Positions 51,979-60,380 of a stretch of 64,000 nucleotides of DNA are shown here, one piece after another. This DNA is from Dethiosulfatibacter aminovorans DSM 17477 (GTDB lineage: Bacteria > Bacillota > Clostridia > Tissierellales > Dethiosulfatibacteraceae), in NCBI RefSeq assembly GCF_900142005.1, contig NZ_FQZL01000019.1, positions 1 through 64,000 of the forward strand, in the 5' to 3' direction. The notes beneath the pieces were generated by a model. It searched no databases and was not told the origin of the DNA. It was given only the letters and a program-made list of their open reading frames with translations. How positions within the stretch are numbered: the first letter of the stretch is position 1; each line of letters begins with the position of its first letter. A program made the position numbers and the translations under genes.

Positions 51979-52395
51979 TTATCTTATAACAAGAACAGGA
52001 ATATCGATATGATTCATTACCATGCCTGTAACGCTTCCTGGCAAAAGCCTCTGTCCTGACGGTATTCCTTGAGTGCTCATGATAACAATGTCGTAATTGC
52101 CACTTTCAGCCTCATTGATGATATCAGTGGCAGGATCACCCTTGAAAAGCTTTGAATCGACTCTTATCCCTTTATCCTTCAACAGCTTGACAGTATCATC
52201 CAATTCCTTCTGAAATTCGACAATGTCATCATCATCCAAATCAACTGCCGATGTACCATAGTGGGGCATTTGTCTGCAGTTAAAAACATGAAACACAGTG
52301 ACCGTACTGTTAAACTTTTTCGCTAGATTCTCGGCAGCTGAAATCAAATCATCCATCTTCATGGAACCATATTTGGGTAACAAAATCTTCTTCAT
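51979..52395 (-). CDS. Universal stress protein (UspA family)
   Basis: This 138-residue UspA-fold protein opens with KKILLPKYGSMKMDDLISAAENLAKKFNSTVTVFHVF. It ends with the nucleotide-loop region VIMSTQGIPSGQRLLPGSVTGMVMNH and DIPVLVIR, which keeps the G-2x-G-9x-GS-like ATP-binding pattern. It is diverged from the UspA protein at 43 kb (it lacks the repeat insertion). The start chosen is ATG 52395, eight bases after AAGGTGG. It is a single gene between the prenyl synthase and the glycosylase; role beyond general stress survival is not indicated. Confidence 0.85.
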   Translation of the reverse strand: MKKILLPKYGSMKMDDLISAAENLAKKFNSTVTVFHVFNCRQMPHYGTSAVDLDDDDIVEFQKELDDTVKLLKDKGIRVDSKLFKGDPATDIINEAESGNYDIVIMSTQGIPSGQRLLPGSVTGMVMNHIDIPVLVIR

Positions 52396-52522
52396 ACTCA
52401 TAACCACCTTTTGAATTAATAGTATAGATTAATGACCTTACAATTTCATTATATACCCCATATCGTTCCGCTACAACCGAACATAATGTAAACTTTTAAG
52501 TTCATGCATCGTATACTACATA

Positions 52523-53251
52523 TCATGCAGGATTCATGCGAAACCTCCACATAAAATCCTTGGCCTCCTCTGCATAATCTATGTTGATTCTTTTTCCGAT
52601 TTCAATGTCAAATTCAGTGTAGCCGTCATCATATAGATATAATTCATCACCTAACAGATCAATGGAATTTTGATCCCTGGTAAGGTTCAATGCCATACAA
52701 AGCTTTCCCGGACCGTTTGCGAAATTCCTTTTCTGATATCCCGAAAGTTCAACATATGGTTTCTTGAACCTGTACATGGACATTTCATCACGCCCGTCCA
52801 GTGGAATACCTCCTCTTATGAGCACTGCACAACCGCACCCCTTCCTTTCCGTAACAATGTTAAAACAGTTGTACATGCCGTAAATCAGATATATGTATGA
52901 AAATCCCGGAGGTCCGAACATGACCCGGGTCCTTTCCGTAATCCTTCCCTTGTAGCAATGGCAGGCCTTGTCTATGTCCCCTATATAAGCCTCCGTCTCC
53001 GTAATCCTCAAGGACAAACCCTTGTGTACCAGGACCTTGCCAACAAGATCCCTTGCAACATCAAGAGTAGGCCTGTTGTAAAATTCCCTGTCCAGTTTAT
53101 TTACTAGACCCATGTCTTTCCAGAATTCTTCATGGGTAACATACTCGGCGTCTAATTCCGAGGCTCTCTCTGCTGCTAAATTTGAGAGTATTGTATCCAT
53201 CTCTTCTTCTTTTGGTAAAATCATTTGCTCGGATTGATTAGTCACTATCAT
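52523..53251 (-). CDS. 3-methyladenine DNA glycosylase (AAG/MPG family)
   Basis: This protein of about 242 residues belongs to the AAG family that removes alkylated purines. Signatures are FYNRPTLDVARDLVGKVLVHK, the catalytic glutamate in RITETEAYIGDIDKACH, RVMFGPPGFSYIYLIYGMYNCFNIVTE and NGPGKLCMALNLT. About 40 residues precede the usual domain start (MILPKEEEMDTILSNLAAERASELD), an unusual N-terminal extension. Both ATG 53251 and GTG 53245 lie behind the GAGGTG site; the latter has the better spacing. It is a single-gene unit convergent with nothing and divergent from the toxin-antitoxin pair. Confidence 0.88.
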   Translation of the reverse strand: MIVTNQSEQMILPKEEEMDTILSNLAAERASELDAEYVTHEEFWKDMGLVNKLDREFYNRPTLDVARDLVGKVLVHKGLSLRITETEAYIGDIDKACHCYKGRITERTRVMFGPPGFSYIYLIYGMYNCFNIVTERKGCGCAVLIRGGIPLDGRDEMSMYRFKKPYVELSGYQKRNFANGPGKLCMALNLTRDQNSIDLLGDELYLYDDGYTEFDIEIGKRINIDYAEEAKDFMWRFRMNPA

Positions 53252-53354
53252 CACCTCTAAATACATTATAGTATATACAACCTCAAGTTGCAATTTGGCA
53301 CAAAAGACCTATCCTCTCTCGTCATCCGTCATTCGTACAGTCGGTTGTGTTTTA

Positions 53355-53383
53355 TTTACGAATTGTACAATACATGGTATAAT
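53355..53383 (+). promoter_or_regulatory. Promoter of the toxin-antitoxin pair
   Basis: TTTACG (53355-53360) and TATAAT (53378-53383) are 17 bases apart. The spacer contains the palindrome ATTGTACAAT, a plausible operator for autoregulation by the antitoxin. Confidence 0.6.
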
Positions 53384-53422
53384 ATAATAAAGATCGTACA
53401 CAGTTTTCAAGGAGGTGTTTTT

Positions 53423-53656
53423 ATGCTAAAAATAACATCTACAGAATTAAAACAAAATCTAGGCAAGTATCTTACCATCGTAAATAAAGAAGAGATCATC
53501 ATCACCCGTAATGGTATTCCTGTTGCCAAACTTACCATACCAACAGAAAATGAAATGAATTTGGTAAGTCAACTTATAGGTGTAATACCTGATGATGGCT
53601 ATACAATTGAAGACAGCCGAAAGGAGCGATTACTAGAAGATGAAAGTAATAATTGA
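53423..53656 (+). CDS. Phd/YefM-family antitoxin
   Basis: This 77-residue protein has the Phd/YefM fold signature at the N-terminus: ITSTELKQNLGKYLTIV then EEIIITRNGIPVAKLTIP. A less structured acidic C-terminus (PDDGYTIEDSRKERLLEDE) follows that would wrap around the toxin. The start is ATG 53423 with GGAGGTG in front; the frame is open further upstream, but there is no initiation signal. It overlaps the PIN-domain toxin gene by 17 bases, the usual antitoxin-first order. It should neutralise the toxin and autorepress the promoter. Confidence 0.88.
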   Translation: MLKITSTELKQNLGKYLTIVNKEEIIITRNGIPVAKLTIPTENEMNLVSQLIGVIPDDGYTIEDSRKERLLEDESNN

Positions 53657-54062
53657 TAATAATGTTATCCTGGACGTTTTCCAAAATCGCCAACCATTTG
53701 TACAACACTCTTCAGAGATTTTGCGCCTGGTCGAAACAAATCATCTGAAAGGTTTTGTTACCGCTAATTCCGTAACTGATATCCACTACATCTTAAACAA
53801 GTATCTAAAGGACAAACAGAAGCTATATTCCATTATGGAAATCCTATTGAAATTGCTTGATATTATTGATGTCACGGCATTGGATGTTAGACAAGCCTTA
53901 TATCCAGGTGTCACCGACTTCGAAGATGAACTCATCTGTGTTTGTGCAAAACGTGCAAGAGTCGATTACATCATTACACGGAACAAAAAAGACTTCACCC
54001 AGTCTTCAGTCAAGGCACTTACACCAGAGGAATTCTTAAAAGAATTCTATAATAGCTTATAA
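53640..54062 (+). CDS. PIN-domain toxin (VapC-like RNase)
   Basis: This 140-residue PIN-domain protein has an acidic quartet spaced as in VapC-like RNases: Asp6 in VIIDNNVILDVF, a glutamate near 27, Asp in VTDFEDELICVCAKRARVDYIITRNKKDF (about 99-127). PIN toxins cleave specific tRNAs or rRNA when released from the antitoxin. The pairing with a Phd-type antitoxin is a common mixed arrangement. It ends 75 bases before a large hairpin that separates it from the convergent sigma-54 activator gene. Confidence 0.87.
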   Translation: MKVIIDNNVILDVFQNRQPFVQHSSEILRLVETNHLKGFVTANSVTDIHYILNKYLKDKQKLYSIMEILLKLLDIIDVTALDVRQALYPGVTDFEDELICVCAKRARVDYIITRNKKDFTQSSVKALTPEEFLKEFYNSL

Positions 54063-54136
54063 CCTGGATTACTACAGAGGAGGGCATTCTGATTTATGAG
54101 GTCCGCATAATAAGCGCACTTATTCATCTGCCATCA

Positions 54137-54199
54137 AAAATAGTATTGCATATCAGCGAGGTTCCGACGGAGTAGGGAGCTGATGTGGAATACTATTTT
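54137..54199. terminator. Large hairpin, probable bidirectional terminator
   Basis: AAAATAGTATT pairs with AATACTATTTT and ATCAGC with GCTGAT, with a four-base link that also mostly pairs, giving a stem of about 21 pairs with one mismatch around a 21-base loop. Short T-runs flank it on both strands. It lies between convergent genes. It is larger than usual terminators, so a small mobile-element relic or an RNA gene is an alternative. Confidence 0.5.
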
Positions 54200-54332
54200 C
54201 CCATGCAAAAGGTTGATTGTTGCAAAAAAATACCTCCACTACTTTGAGTGAAGGCTGAAAAAGGAGATTATAAAAGTGCTTTTAGCTATGAAAAGATTAT
54301 ATCATAAAACTAATTATAATTCAAAGAATATT

Positions 54333-56042
54333 TCAAATATTGTATTTTTGTTTTTTCCTCACCAATGTTGAAATATCAATGCCCAATTTTTTAGCCGCTT
54401 CTTTAAGGGTTTTTTTTGTTTCAAGTGCACTTTCTATGATAGCCTTTTCATGAAGTTCAAGCTGCTGTTTCAGGGAAAGGTTTTCATTGTTTGACATTAT
54501 CTTGCTGCTGATATCTATCTCCTGTCCGTCCTGGCTCAGCTGGTCCCTGAAGAGCTTGGCTTCTATACAGGAATCATCTGATATGAGCACCAACCTCTCT
54601 ACAATGTTCTTGAGCTCCCTTATGTTTCCGGGCCATGTATACACCAGGAAATTCTCCATGCATTCAGGAGAGAAGAAACAGTTTCTCCTGTGCTTGTTGT
54701 TGTAGTATTCAAGGAAAGTCTGGGCAAGAGGCAGCAAATCCTCCTGTCTTTCCCTAAGTGCCGGTATCCTCAGTGTTACAACATTGAGCCTGTAATAAAG
54801 ATCAGCCCTGAATTTCTTCTCGTCAACAAGTGTCTTCAAGTCCGCATTGGTTGCAGCAATTATCCTTGCATTGAACCCAATAGCCTTACTTCCTCCTATT
54901 CTGTAGAACTTCCTGTCGTTCAAGGCATTTAGAAGCTTAACCTGAAGAGTGTACGGCATGTCTCCAATTTCGTCAAGAAAGATGGTGCCTCCTCCAGCCT
55001 CTTCAAAAAGACCTTTCTTTCCGCCGCGCTGGGCTCCCGTAAAGGCTCCTTCCTCATAGCCGAAAAGCTCCGACTCAATGAGGTGCTCTGGAATTGCGCC
55101 GCAGTTTATCTTTATTATATTACCCTTTTTATTCCTGTTGCTTATTCCATGTATGTACGTTGCAAGAAAATCCTTTCCCACTCCTGTCTCACCAAGAATA
55201 AGTATGGTGCTGTCAACCTTTGCCAGCCTTTTTGCCTTCTTGTACAGGGAAGCCACCGCTCTGTTGTTTGAGAAAACGGCATCTTCATTGTCAAACTTGT
55301 CCCCTACAGAATCAAGCTTCTTCTTGAATGTGAGTGACAGTGTTTCCTCCTTGGTGAGGCTCTTCATAAGCATGTCAAGTTCCGATACATCCCTTATCAC
55401 TGCTATCGTTCTCTTCAGGTCTCCCTTCTCGTCGTATATGGGAGAACCTGAAACAAGACATTTCTGTCCCTGATAATAGTTGTTTATTGTTGATACGGGT
55501 CCCTGTGTCTCAATAACCCGTGCACAGCATGAATTTGGAAGAATTTCGTCCTTTCTCAACCCGTAGACAGTCTCTCCTATGAGTTCCTCCCTTCTCAGGC
55601 CGGAAAGGTTCACAAAGGCATCATTGACAAAGAGAGTCTTCCCCTTTTCATCGGTTATATATATGCCGTCCTCGAGCTTGTTGAGCATTTCGTTGTTTAT
55701 ATACCTCTGCCTGTTGAGATATTCAATCTGATATTCCAGTTCCTCGTAAAGGGAATAGTCCGAAAGGAAAAACAGATACATTTCACTGTTGTTGATCTTT
55801 ATTTTCCTCTGCATTATATAGTACTGACTTCCCTCTTCATTTTCCACCATATAAAATTCTCCAAAATATTCATATCTTAGATTGTTGAAAAGGATAGACA
55901 GCTTCTTGTTTTTTGAACAGCCTTCATCATTGACAAAATGATGGAAATTTTTGTCGTATTCCTGGATATTGTATTTATCGTCTGTAATTACATAACTGAA
56001 ATATGCAAGTTCAAGGTTTGGTAGTGTTATTCTAGTATCCAT
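54333..56042 (-). CDS. PAS-PAS sigma-54-dependent transcriptional activator
   Basis: This 569-residue enhancer-binding protein has two likely PAS domains (about 5-115 and 125-225, the second with GIYITDEKGKTLFVNDAFVNLSG). Its AAA+ domain has Walker A GETGVGKD near 280, the sigma-54 loop GAFTGA near 327 and GGGTIFLDEIGDMP near 343, and a C-terminal HTH ends TLKEAAKKLGIDISTLVRKKQKY. The start chosen is ATG 56042 after GGAGGTGC. It is divergent from a thiolase/CoA-transferase operon whose promoter is a consensus sigma-54 element with palindromic upstream sites, so that operon is its clear candidate target. By analogy with AtoC-like activators it may respond to acetoacetate or short-chain fatty acids; the ligand is not proven. 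Confidence 0.9.
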   Translation of the reverse strand: MDTRITLPNLELAYFSYVITDDKYNIQEYDKNFHHFVNDEGCSKNKKLSILFNNLRYEYFGEFYMVENEEGSQYYIMQRKIKINNSEMYLFFLSDYSLYEELEYQIEYLNRQRYINNEMLNKLEDGIYITDEKGKTLFVNDAFVNLSGLRREELIGETVYGLRKDEILPNSCCARVIETQGPVSTINNYYQGQKCLVSGSPIYDEKGDLKRTIAVIRDVSELDMLMKSLTKEETLSLTFKKKLDSVGDKFDNEDAVFSNNRAVASLYKKAKRLAKVDSTILILGETGVGKDFLATYIHGISNRNKKGNIIKINCGAIPEHLIESELFGYEEGAFTGAQRGGKKGLFEEAGGGTIFLDEIGDMPYTLQVKLLNALNDRKFYRIGGSKAIGFNARIIAATNADLKTLVDEKKFRADLYYRLNVVTLRIPALRERQEDLLPLAQTFLEYYNNKHRRNCFFSPECMENFLVYTWPGNIRELKNIVERLVLISDDSCIEAKLFRDQLSQDGQEIDISSKIMSNNENLSLKQQLELHEKAIIESALETKKTLKEAAKKLGIDISTLVRKKQKYNI

Positions 56043-56072
56043 ATGCACCTCCAAGTATAATTATATATGTGC

Positions 56073-56126
56073 ATATGCAACATTGCAAGTGCCATTGCGT
56101 ATTCATATGCAAATTTGCATATGAAT
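56073..56126. promoter_or_regulatory. Two enhancer (UAS) sites for the divergent sigma-54 activator
   Basis: 56101-56126 is a perfect 26-base palindrome with core ATATGCAA-AT-TTGCATAT. A second, weaker copy, ATATGCAA-CA-TTGCAAGT (56073-56090), is centred 32 bases away, three helical turns. The main site is centred about 120 bases upstream of the predicted start. Confidence 0.8.
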
Positions 56127-56205
56127 TTTATGGATCCATAAATACGATTCTCCCAGCTTTCCCTGTTTTCCAACGAAAATCATCTTTTTTCTCTCCGTTA
56201 TTTTT

Positions 56206-56223
56206 TTGGCACGCTAATTGCAT
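56206..56223 (+). promoter_or_regulatory. Sigma-54 promoter of the thiolase/CoA-transferase operon
   Basis: TTGGCACGCTAATTGCAT matches the -24/-12 consensus exactly. Its predicted start near 56234 is about 45 bases before the thiolase start codon. Confidence 0.92.
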
Positions 56224-56278
56224 CATACAATCCCATAACAAATAATTGACATATTTAAAAACAATGGAGGATTCAAAA

Positions 56279-57460
56279 ATGAGTAGAGAAGTAGTTATAG
56301 CATCAGCAGTTAGAACTCCTGTAGGAGTTTATGGCGGAAGTTTGGCTAAAATGTCGGCAGTAGATTTGGGTGCAATTGCAGCAAAGGAAGCAATCAAAAG
56401 AGCAAATATCGACCCTGCAACTATAGACGAATACGTAATAGGTAATGTTCTAGGTGCAGGACTTGGACAAAACGTTGCCAGACAGGTGGCAATAGCAGCA
56501 GGAGTACCTGTTGAAGTTACAGGATTCACAATCAACAAGGTTTGCGGATCAGGACTTAGAGCTGCAAGCATGGCTTACCAGTTCATACAAAACGGAGACT
56601 GCGACATCGTTCTTTGCGGTGGAACAGAAAGCATGAGCAATGCACCATACCTTCTTCCAAACAACAGATGGGGACAAAGAATGGGAGACGGAAAAGTAAT
56701 AGACTCAATGGTACATGACGGACTGTTCGACATCTACAACAAGTACCATATGGGAATCACTGCAGAAAATGTTGCGGAACAATGGGGATTCACTAGAGAA
56801 GACCAGGACAAGTTTGCTGCAACAAGCCAGCAAAGAGCGGAGGCTGCACAGAAATCAGACAGATTCAAGGAAGAAATAGTTCCAGTTGAAGTACCTCAAA
56901 GAAAGGGAGATCCAATAATAGTTGATACGGATGAATTCCCAAGACACGGTACAACTGCCGAAAAACTTGCAAAACTTAAGCCTGCATTCAAAAAAGACGG
57001 TACAGTAACTGCAGGAAACGCTTCAGGAATAAACGATGGAGCTGCAATGTTCATAATCATGAGCAAGGATAAGGCTGACGAACTAGGGGTTGAACCAATT
57101 GCGACAATCAAAGGATTCGGAAGCGGCGGAGTTGATCCAAGCATCATGGGAGTTGGACCAATCCCTGCATGTAAAAAAGCAATTGCAAAAGCAGGCTGGA
57201 CAGTTGACGACATTGATCTTGTGGAAGCAAACGAGGCATTTGCCGCACAGTCACTTGCAGTAGTAAAAGATCTTGGATTCAACCCAGATATCGTAAACGT
57301 AAACGGCGGAGCAATATCAATTGGACACCCAATCGGAGCTTCAGGAGCAAGAATACTTGTAACTCTTCTTTACGAAATGGAAAAAAGAGACAACAAGAAA
57401 GGTCTTGCAACTCTGTGCATAGGCGGCGGAATGGGTACAACTGTTCTTGTCGAAAGATAA
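56279..57460 (+). CDS. Acetyl-CoA acetyltransferase (thiolase)
   Basis: This 393-residue thiolase has all catalytic features: the nucleophilic cysteine in [12 protein letters not shown] near residue 88, [11 protein letters not shown] near 318, the histidine in [17 protein letters not shown] near 347 and the second cysteine in CIGGGMGTT near 378. The length and motifs fit the biosynthetic/degradative acetoacetyl-CoA type that interconverts two acetyl-CoA and acetoacetyl-CoA. It starts at ATG 56279 with GGAGG in front. It is the first gene of a sigma-54 operon with a two-subunit CoA-transferase, the standard set for acetoacetate or butyrate use: activation then thiolysis to acetyl-CoA. Confidence 0.92.
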   Translation: MSREVVIASAVRTPVGVYGGSLAKMSAVDLGAIAAKEAIKRANIDPATIDEYVIGNVLGAGLGQNVARQVAIAAGVPVEVTGFTINKVCGSGLRAASMAYQFIQNGDCDIVLCGGTESMSNAPYLLPNNRWGQRMGDGKVIDSMVHDGLFDIYNKYHMGITAENVAEQWGFTREDQDKFAATSQQRAEAAQKSDRFKEEIVPVEVPQRKGDPIIVDTDEFPRHGTTAEKLAKLKPAFKKDGTVTAGNASGINDGAAMFIIMSKDKADELGVEPIATIKGFGSGGVDPSIMGVGPIPACKKAIAKAGWTVDDIDLVEANEAFAAQSLAVVKDLGFNPDIVNVNGGAISIGHPIGASGARILVTLLYEMEKRDNKKGLATLCIGGGMGTTVLVER

Positions 57461-57472
57461 GGAGGAGATGTT

Positions 57473-58126
57473 TTGAAGAAGCTCATAACAATGAAAGAAG
57501 CTGTCGCCAAGATACAAGACGGCATGACGGTAATGGTCGGAGGATTCCTGGGATGCGGATCCCCCGACGGAATAATAGATGCTCTAGTGGAAAGCGGAGT
57601 AAAAGACTTGACATTGATCGGAAACGACACTGCTTTTCCTGACAGATCAGTAGGTAAAATGGTTGTAGCAAAGCAGTTCAAGAAAATCATAGTGTCACAC
57701 ATTGGAACAAACCCTGAAACCGGAAGACAGATGAACGCAGGAGAAACCGAGGTTGACCTTGTGCCACAGGGAACACTGGCTGAAAGAATCAGATGTGGCG
57801 GTTTTGGACTGGGTGGAGTTCTTACACCAACAGGAATAGGCACCGAAGTTGAAGACGAAAAGCAGAGAATCAAGGTAGACGGAAAGATTTATCTGCTGGA
57901 AACCCCTCTAAAAGCAGATGTGGCAATCATCAGAGGATGCAAGGTAGATAAGAAAGGCAACATATACTATCATGCAACTGCCAGGAACTTCAATCCTTTG
58001 ATGGCAATGGCAGCCGAAACCGTAATAGTTGAAGCAATGGAAATTGTCGAAGCAGGAGAACTTGATCCGGAATGCATCGTAACACCTTTCACATTTGTTG
58101 ACTATATTGTTGGAGGTGACAAATAA
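57473..58126 (+). CDS. 3-oxoacid/acetoacetate CoA-transferase, subunit A
   Basis: This 217-residue alpha subunit of a family I CoA-transferase has MVGGFLGCGSPDGIIDAL near residue 21, the family's FKKIIVSHIGTNPETGRQM near 76, VPQGTLAERIRCGGFGLGG and TPTGIGTEVE. It pairs with the next gene to form the heteromeric enzyme that moves CoA from acetyl-CoA or butyryl-CoA to acetoacetate or short fatty acids. The start is TTG 57473 with GGAGGAGATG in front, 12 bases after the thiolase stop. It overlaps the subunit B start by one base (TAATG), a sign of coupled translation. Confidence 0.9.
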   Translation: MKKLITMKEAVAKIQDGMTVMVGGFLGCGSPDGIIDALVESGVKDLTLIGNDTAFPDRSVGKMVVAKQFKKIIVSHIGTNPETGRQMNAGETEVDLVPQGTLAERIRCGGFGLGGVLTPTGIGTEVEDEKQRIKVDGKIYLLETPLKADVAIIRGCKVDKKGNIYYHATARNFNPLMAMAAETVIVEAMEIVEAGELDPECIVTPFTFVDYIVGGDK

Positions 58127-58791
58127 TGGCTATGGACAAAAAGCAAGTTAAAGAAGTAATAGCAAAAAGAGTTGCCCTTGAACTCCATGACGGAGACCTT
58201 GTAAACCTCGGAATAGGACTTCCAACTATGGTGGCAAACTTCATTCCCGAAGGGACAGAAGTATTCTTCCAGTCAGAAAACGGGCTTATCGGCCTGGGTC
58301 CGGCACCTGCTGAAGGTGAAGAGGATTGGAATCTTACAAATGCCGGAGGCATGCCAGTAACTCTCCTTACCGGAGGATGTTATTTCGACAGTGCCACATC
58401 ATTCGGGATAATCAGAGGCGGGCACGTTGCAGCAACAGTTCTTGGAGCTCTGCAGGTTGACGCCAGGGGAAATCTGGCAAACTGGAAGATACCCGGAAAA
58501 ATGGTACCGGGAATGGGCGGAGCAATGGACCTTACGGTTGGTGCCAAGAAGGTTATAATAGCAATGGTTCACACTCAAAAAGGTGCACACAAAATCCTTA
58601 AGGAATGTACGCTTCCGCTGACTGCAAAAGAGCAGGTCAACATGATCATAACTGAAATGGCAGTTATCGAGGTTACTCCGGAAGGTCTTGTATTGAAGGA
58701 AATCGGACCCGAAGCTACAATCGAAGACGTTGTGGCTGCAACAGGAGCAGACCTGATCATTCCTGAAGACATCAAACAGTTCGGCCTATAA
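58126..58791 (+). CDS. 3-oxoacid/acetoacetate CoA-transferase, subunit B
   Basis: This 221-residue beta subunit has the active-site glutamate in the classic SENG motif (VFFQSENGLIGLGPAP near residue 47). NLGIGLPTMVANFIPEG precedes it and GGHVAATVLGALQVDARGNLANW and MVPGMGGAMDLTVGAKKVI follow. The glutamate forms the enzyme-CoA thioester during transfer. It is the last gene of the sigma-54 operon and is followed by a strong terminator. The whole three-gene unit provides reversible activation of acetoacetate or a related acid and its thiolysis. Confidence 0.92.
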   Translation: MAMDKKQVKEVIAKRVALELHDGDLVNLGIGLPTMVANFIPEGTEVFFQSENGLIGLGPAPAEGEEDWNLTNAGGMPVTLLTGGCYFDSATSFGIIRGGHVAATVLGALQVDARGNLANWKIPGKMVPGMGGAMDLTVGAKKVIIAMVHTQKGAHKILKECTLPLTAKEQVNMIITEMAVIEVTPEGLVLKEIGPEATIEDVVAATGADLIIPEDIKQFGL

Positions 58792-58834
58792 GATATAACT
58801 CCTATATACAATATCATATACAATTTGCAAAACA

Positions 58835-58866
58835 AAAACCCGCAATCCAGAAGCGGGTTTTTGTTT
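58835..58866 (+). terminator. Terminator of the thiolase/CoA-transferase operon
   Basis: AAAACCCGC and GCGGGTTTTTG form a GC-rich stem with a nine-base loop followed by a T-rich run. Confidence 0.88.
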
Positions 58867-58878
58867 ACTAATTTTAAA

Positions 58879-58896
58879 ATATGCAAAATTGCATAT
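58879..58896. promoter_or_regulatory. Third copy of the activator-type palindrome, at the end of the HAD gene
   Basis: ATATGCAA-AA-TTGCATAT has the same eight-base arms and two-base gap as the enhancer at 56101-56126. It lies between the operon terminator and the stop codon of the HAD gene, with no promoter seen nearby. Confidence 0.5.
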
Positions 58897-59696
58897 CACT
58901 CATTCAATATGAATTTCTCAAGTACATGGGCCACGCCATCTTCTTCATTGCTTGGCGCTATATAGCCGGAAATCGCCTTCATTCCATCTTCTGCATTCCC
59001 CACAGCAACTCCAAGACCTGCATATCTCAACATGGACTCATCGTTGTAGTTGTCGCCAATTGCAATAACTTCACTTCTGTCTATTCCCCACTTGTCCGCC
59101 AGCAACTTGAGGGCAAATCCCTTGGTGGCATTCTTGTCTGTAAACTCAAGGAAATTTGTCTTTGAGTAAAACATGTTCACATCATCGCTTATGAATCCCT
59201 TTATCTCATTTGAAATTTCATCAAGCTTTTCCCTTTCATCCATGAGAATCATCTTGGGCGTACTCTTGAAATCAAAATCCACCAGACTGCCAACCTCTAC
59301 AGTCTCAACCATCTTAGCAAAGCTTTCATAGTATTCCGTCCACTTGTTCTTTTCCTTAACAAATATCTTCTCATCGTCATAAAGGTTTATATGAATGTTA
59401 TGCATTTCTGCATATCTAATTATCTCCAGTATCTTTTCCTTTTTAAGCTCGCTTGAATATATTGCTTCACCCTTGACAGGATCGATTATCTTAGCTCCCT
59501 GAAATGAGGCATATGGCAGGTCCAAGCCAAGCTCCTCCACGAATTTCCTTGCCGCAGCAGTTATTCTTCCTGTTACTACAACAAATTTAATGCCTTTTTC
59601 AACAGCCCTATTTATTGCTTCCTTGCTTTTATCGCTTATTGAAAAATCGTCTCTCAGAAGAGTATCATCCAAATCACAGCCAACTAATTTATACAT
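58896..59696 (-). CDS. Cof-type HAD phosphatase
   Basis: This 266-residue haloacid dehalogenase superfamily hydrolase of the Cof/IIB group has the nucleophile motif CDLDDTLLRDD with Asp8 and Asp10, VTGRITAAARKF near residue 41 (motif II), a large C2 cap with PKMILMDE, and motif III/IV KGFALKLLADKWG and AIGDNYNDESML near 210. These enzymes dephosphorylate sugar phosphates, FMN or pyridoxal phosphate with broad specificity. It is the first of three closely spaced leftward genes read after GntR-type and ispE genes, with no clear functional tie. The ATG has a weak site. Confidence 0.88.
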   Translation of the reverse strand: MYKLVGCDLDDTLLRDDFSISDKSKEAINRAVEKGIKFVVVTGRITAAARKFVEELGLDLPYASFQGAKIIDPVKGEAIYSSELKKEKILEIIRYAEMHNIHINLYDDEKIFVKEKNKWTEYYESFAKMVETVEVGSLVDFDFKSTPKMILMDEREKLDEISNEIKGFISDDVNMFYSKTNFLEFTDKNATKGFALKLLADKWGIDRSEVIAIGDNYNDESMLRYAGLGVAVGNAEDGMKAISGYIAPSNEEDGVAHVLEKFILNE

Positions 59697-59705
59697 ATGT
59701 TCTCC

Positions 59706-60380
59706 CTAATTCTTCTTGAAAACGCCTTTGATATCATCCTTGAGAGTTGAAAGGTGAGATGTCATACCCTGTATCGCCCTCTCCTTGTCTCCTGTCTTGA
59801 TAGCCTCAAAGACTTCATTGTGTTCCCTGATTATGACTTCCGGATTGTATGTCTCGTTGAAATAGATGAGCCTGAACCTCTGCATTATCTCATTGAGGGC
59901 ATCCATGAAGGATATGAGTTTCTTGTTTCCTGAAAGTTCAACAATTAGATTGTGGATTTCAGTATCAAATTTCACCATTTTTTGAACATCTTCTTCCTTA
60001 TATGCCTTCTCGAACTCCTTGTTGAGGTTTTCAAGCTCTCCTATCCTTTCAGCTCCGTCCTTTTCGATTGCAAGCTTAACTGCAAAGGTCTCCAGAGCCT
60101 CCCTGACCTCAAGTGTGTCGATTATATCTGCGTAGGAAATATCGGAAACATAGGCTCCCTTCCTGGGTTCCATAATCACAAGACCTTCAAGCTCCAGCTT
60201 CCTTATAGCCTCTCTCACAGGAGTCCTGCTTACTCCCAGCTGCTCTGCAAGCTGAATCTCCATGAGCCTTTCCCTCGGTTCAAGCTTTCCTTTAAGTATT
60301 GCTTCCTTAAGAGTTTCAAACACTATATCCCTTAAGGGCTTGTATTCTCCCAGGTTTATGATTTTTAACTTGTCATACAT
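59706..60380 (-). CDS. GntR/FadR-family regulator with FCD domain
   Basis: This 224-residue regulator has the GntR winged helix at about 12-75 (IVFETLKEAILKGKLEPRERL, LAEQLGVSRTPVREAIRKLE and GLVIMEPRKGAYV). An FCD helical domain follows (VREALETFAVKLAI near 93, FHNLI-type TEIHNLIVELSGNKKLI near 143 and EHNEVFEAIKTGDKERAIQGMTSHL). The last three segments carry the Asp/His residues that usually bind a metal and a carboxylate ligand. It overlaps the end of ispE by 16 bases, so it is translated with it. The ligand and targets are unknown. Confidence 0.9.
   Translation of the reverse strand: MYDKLKIINLGEYKPLRDIVFETLKEAILKGKLEPRERLMEIQLAEQLGVSRTPVREAIRKLELEGLVIMEPRKGAYVSDISYADIIDTLEVREALETFAVKLAIEKDGAERIGELENLNKEFEKAYKEEDVQKMVKFDTEIHNLIVELSGNKKLISFMDALNEIMQRFRLIYFNETYNPEVIIREHNEVFEAIKTGDKERAIQGMTSHLSTLKDDIKGVFKKN

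Noticed and set aside
53298..53315. TTGGCAC on the plus strand before the toxin-antitoxin pair
   Set aside because: The -12 part (TTGC) is absent at the required distance; a sigma-A promoter lies nearby instead.
57370..57873. 167-codon minus-strand open frame
   Set aside because: Antisense to the CoA-transferase subunit A gene; no ribosome site or domain.
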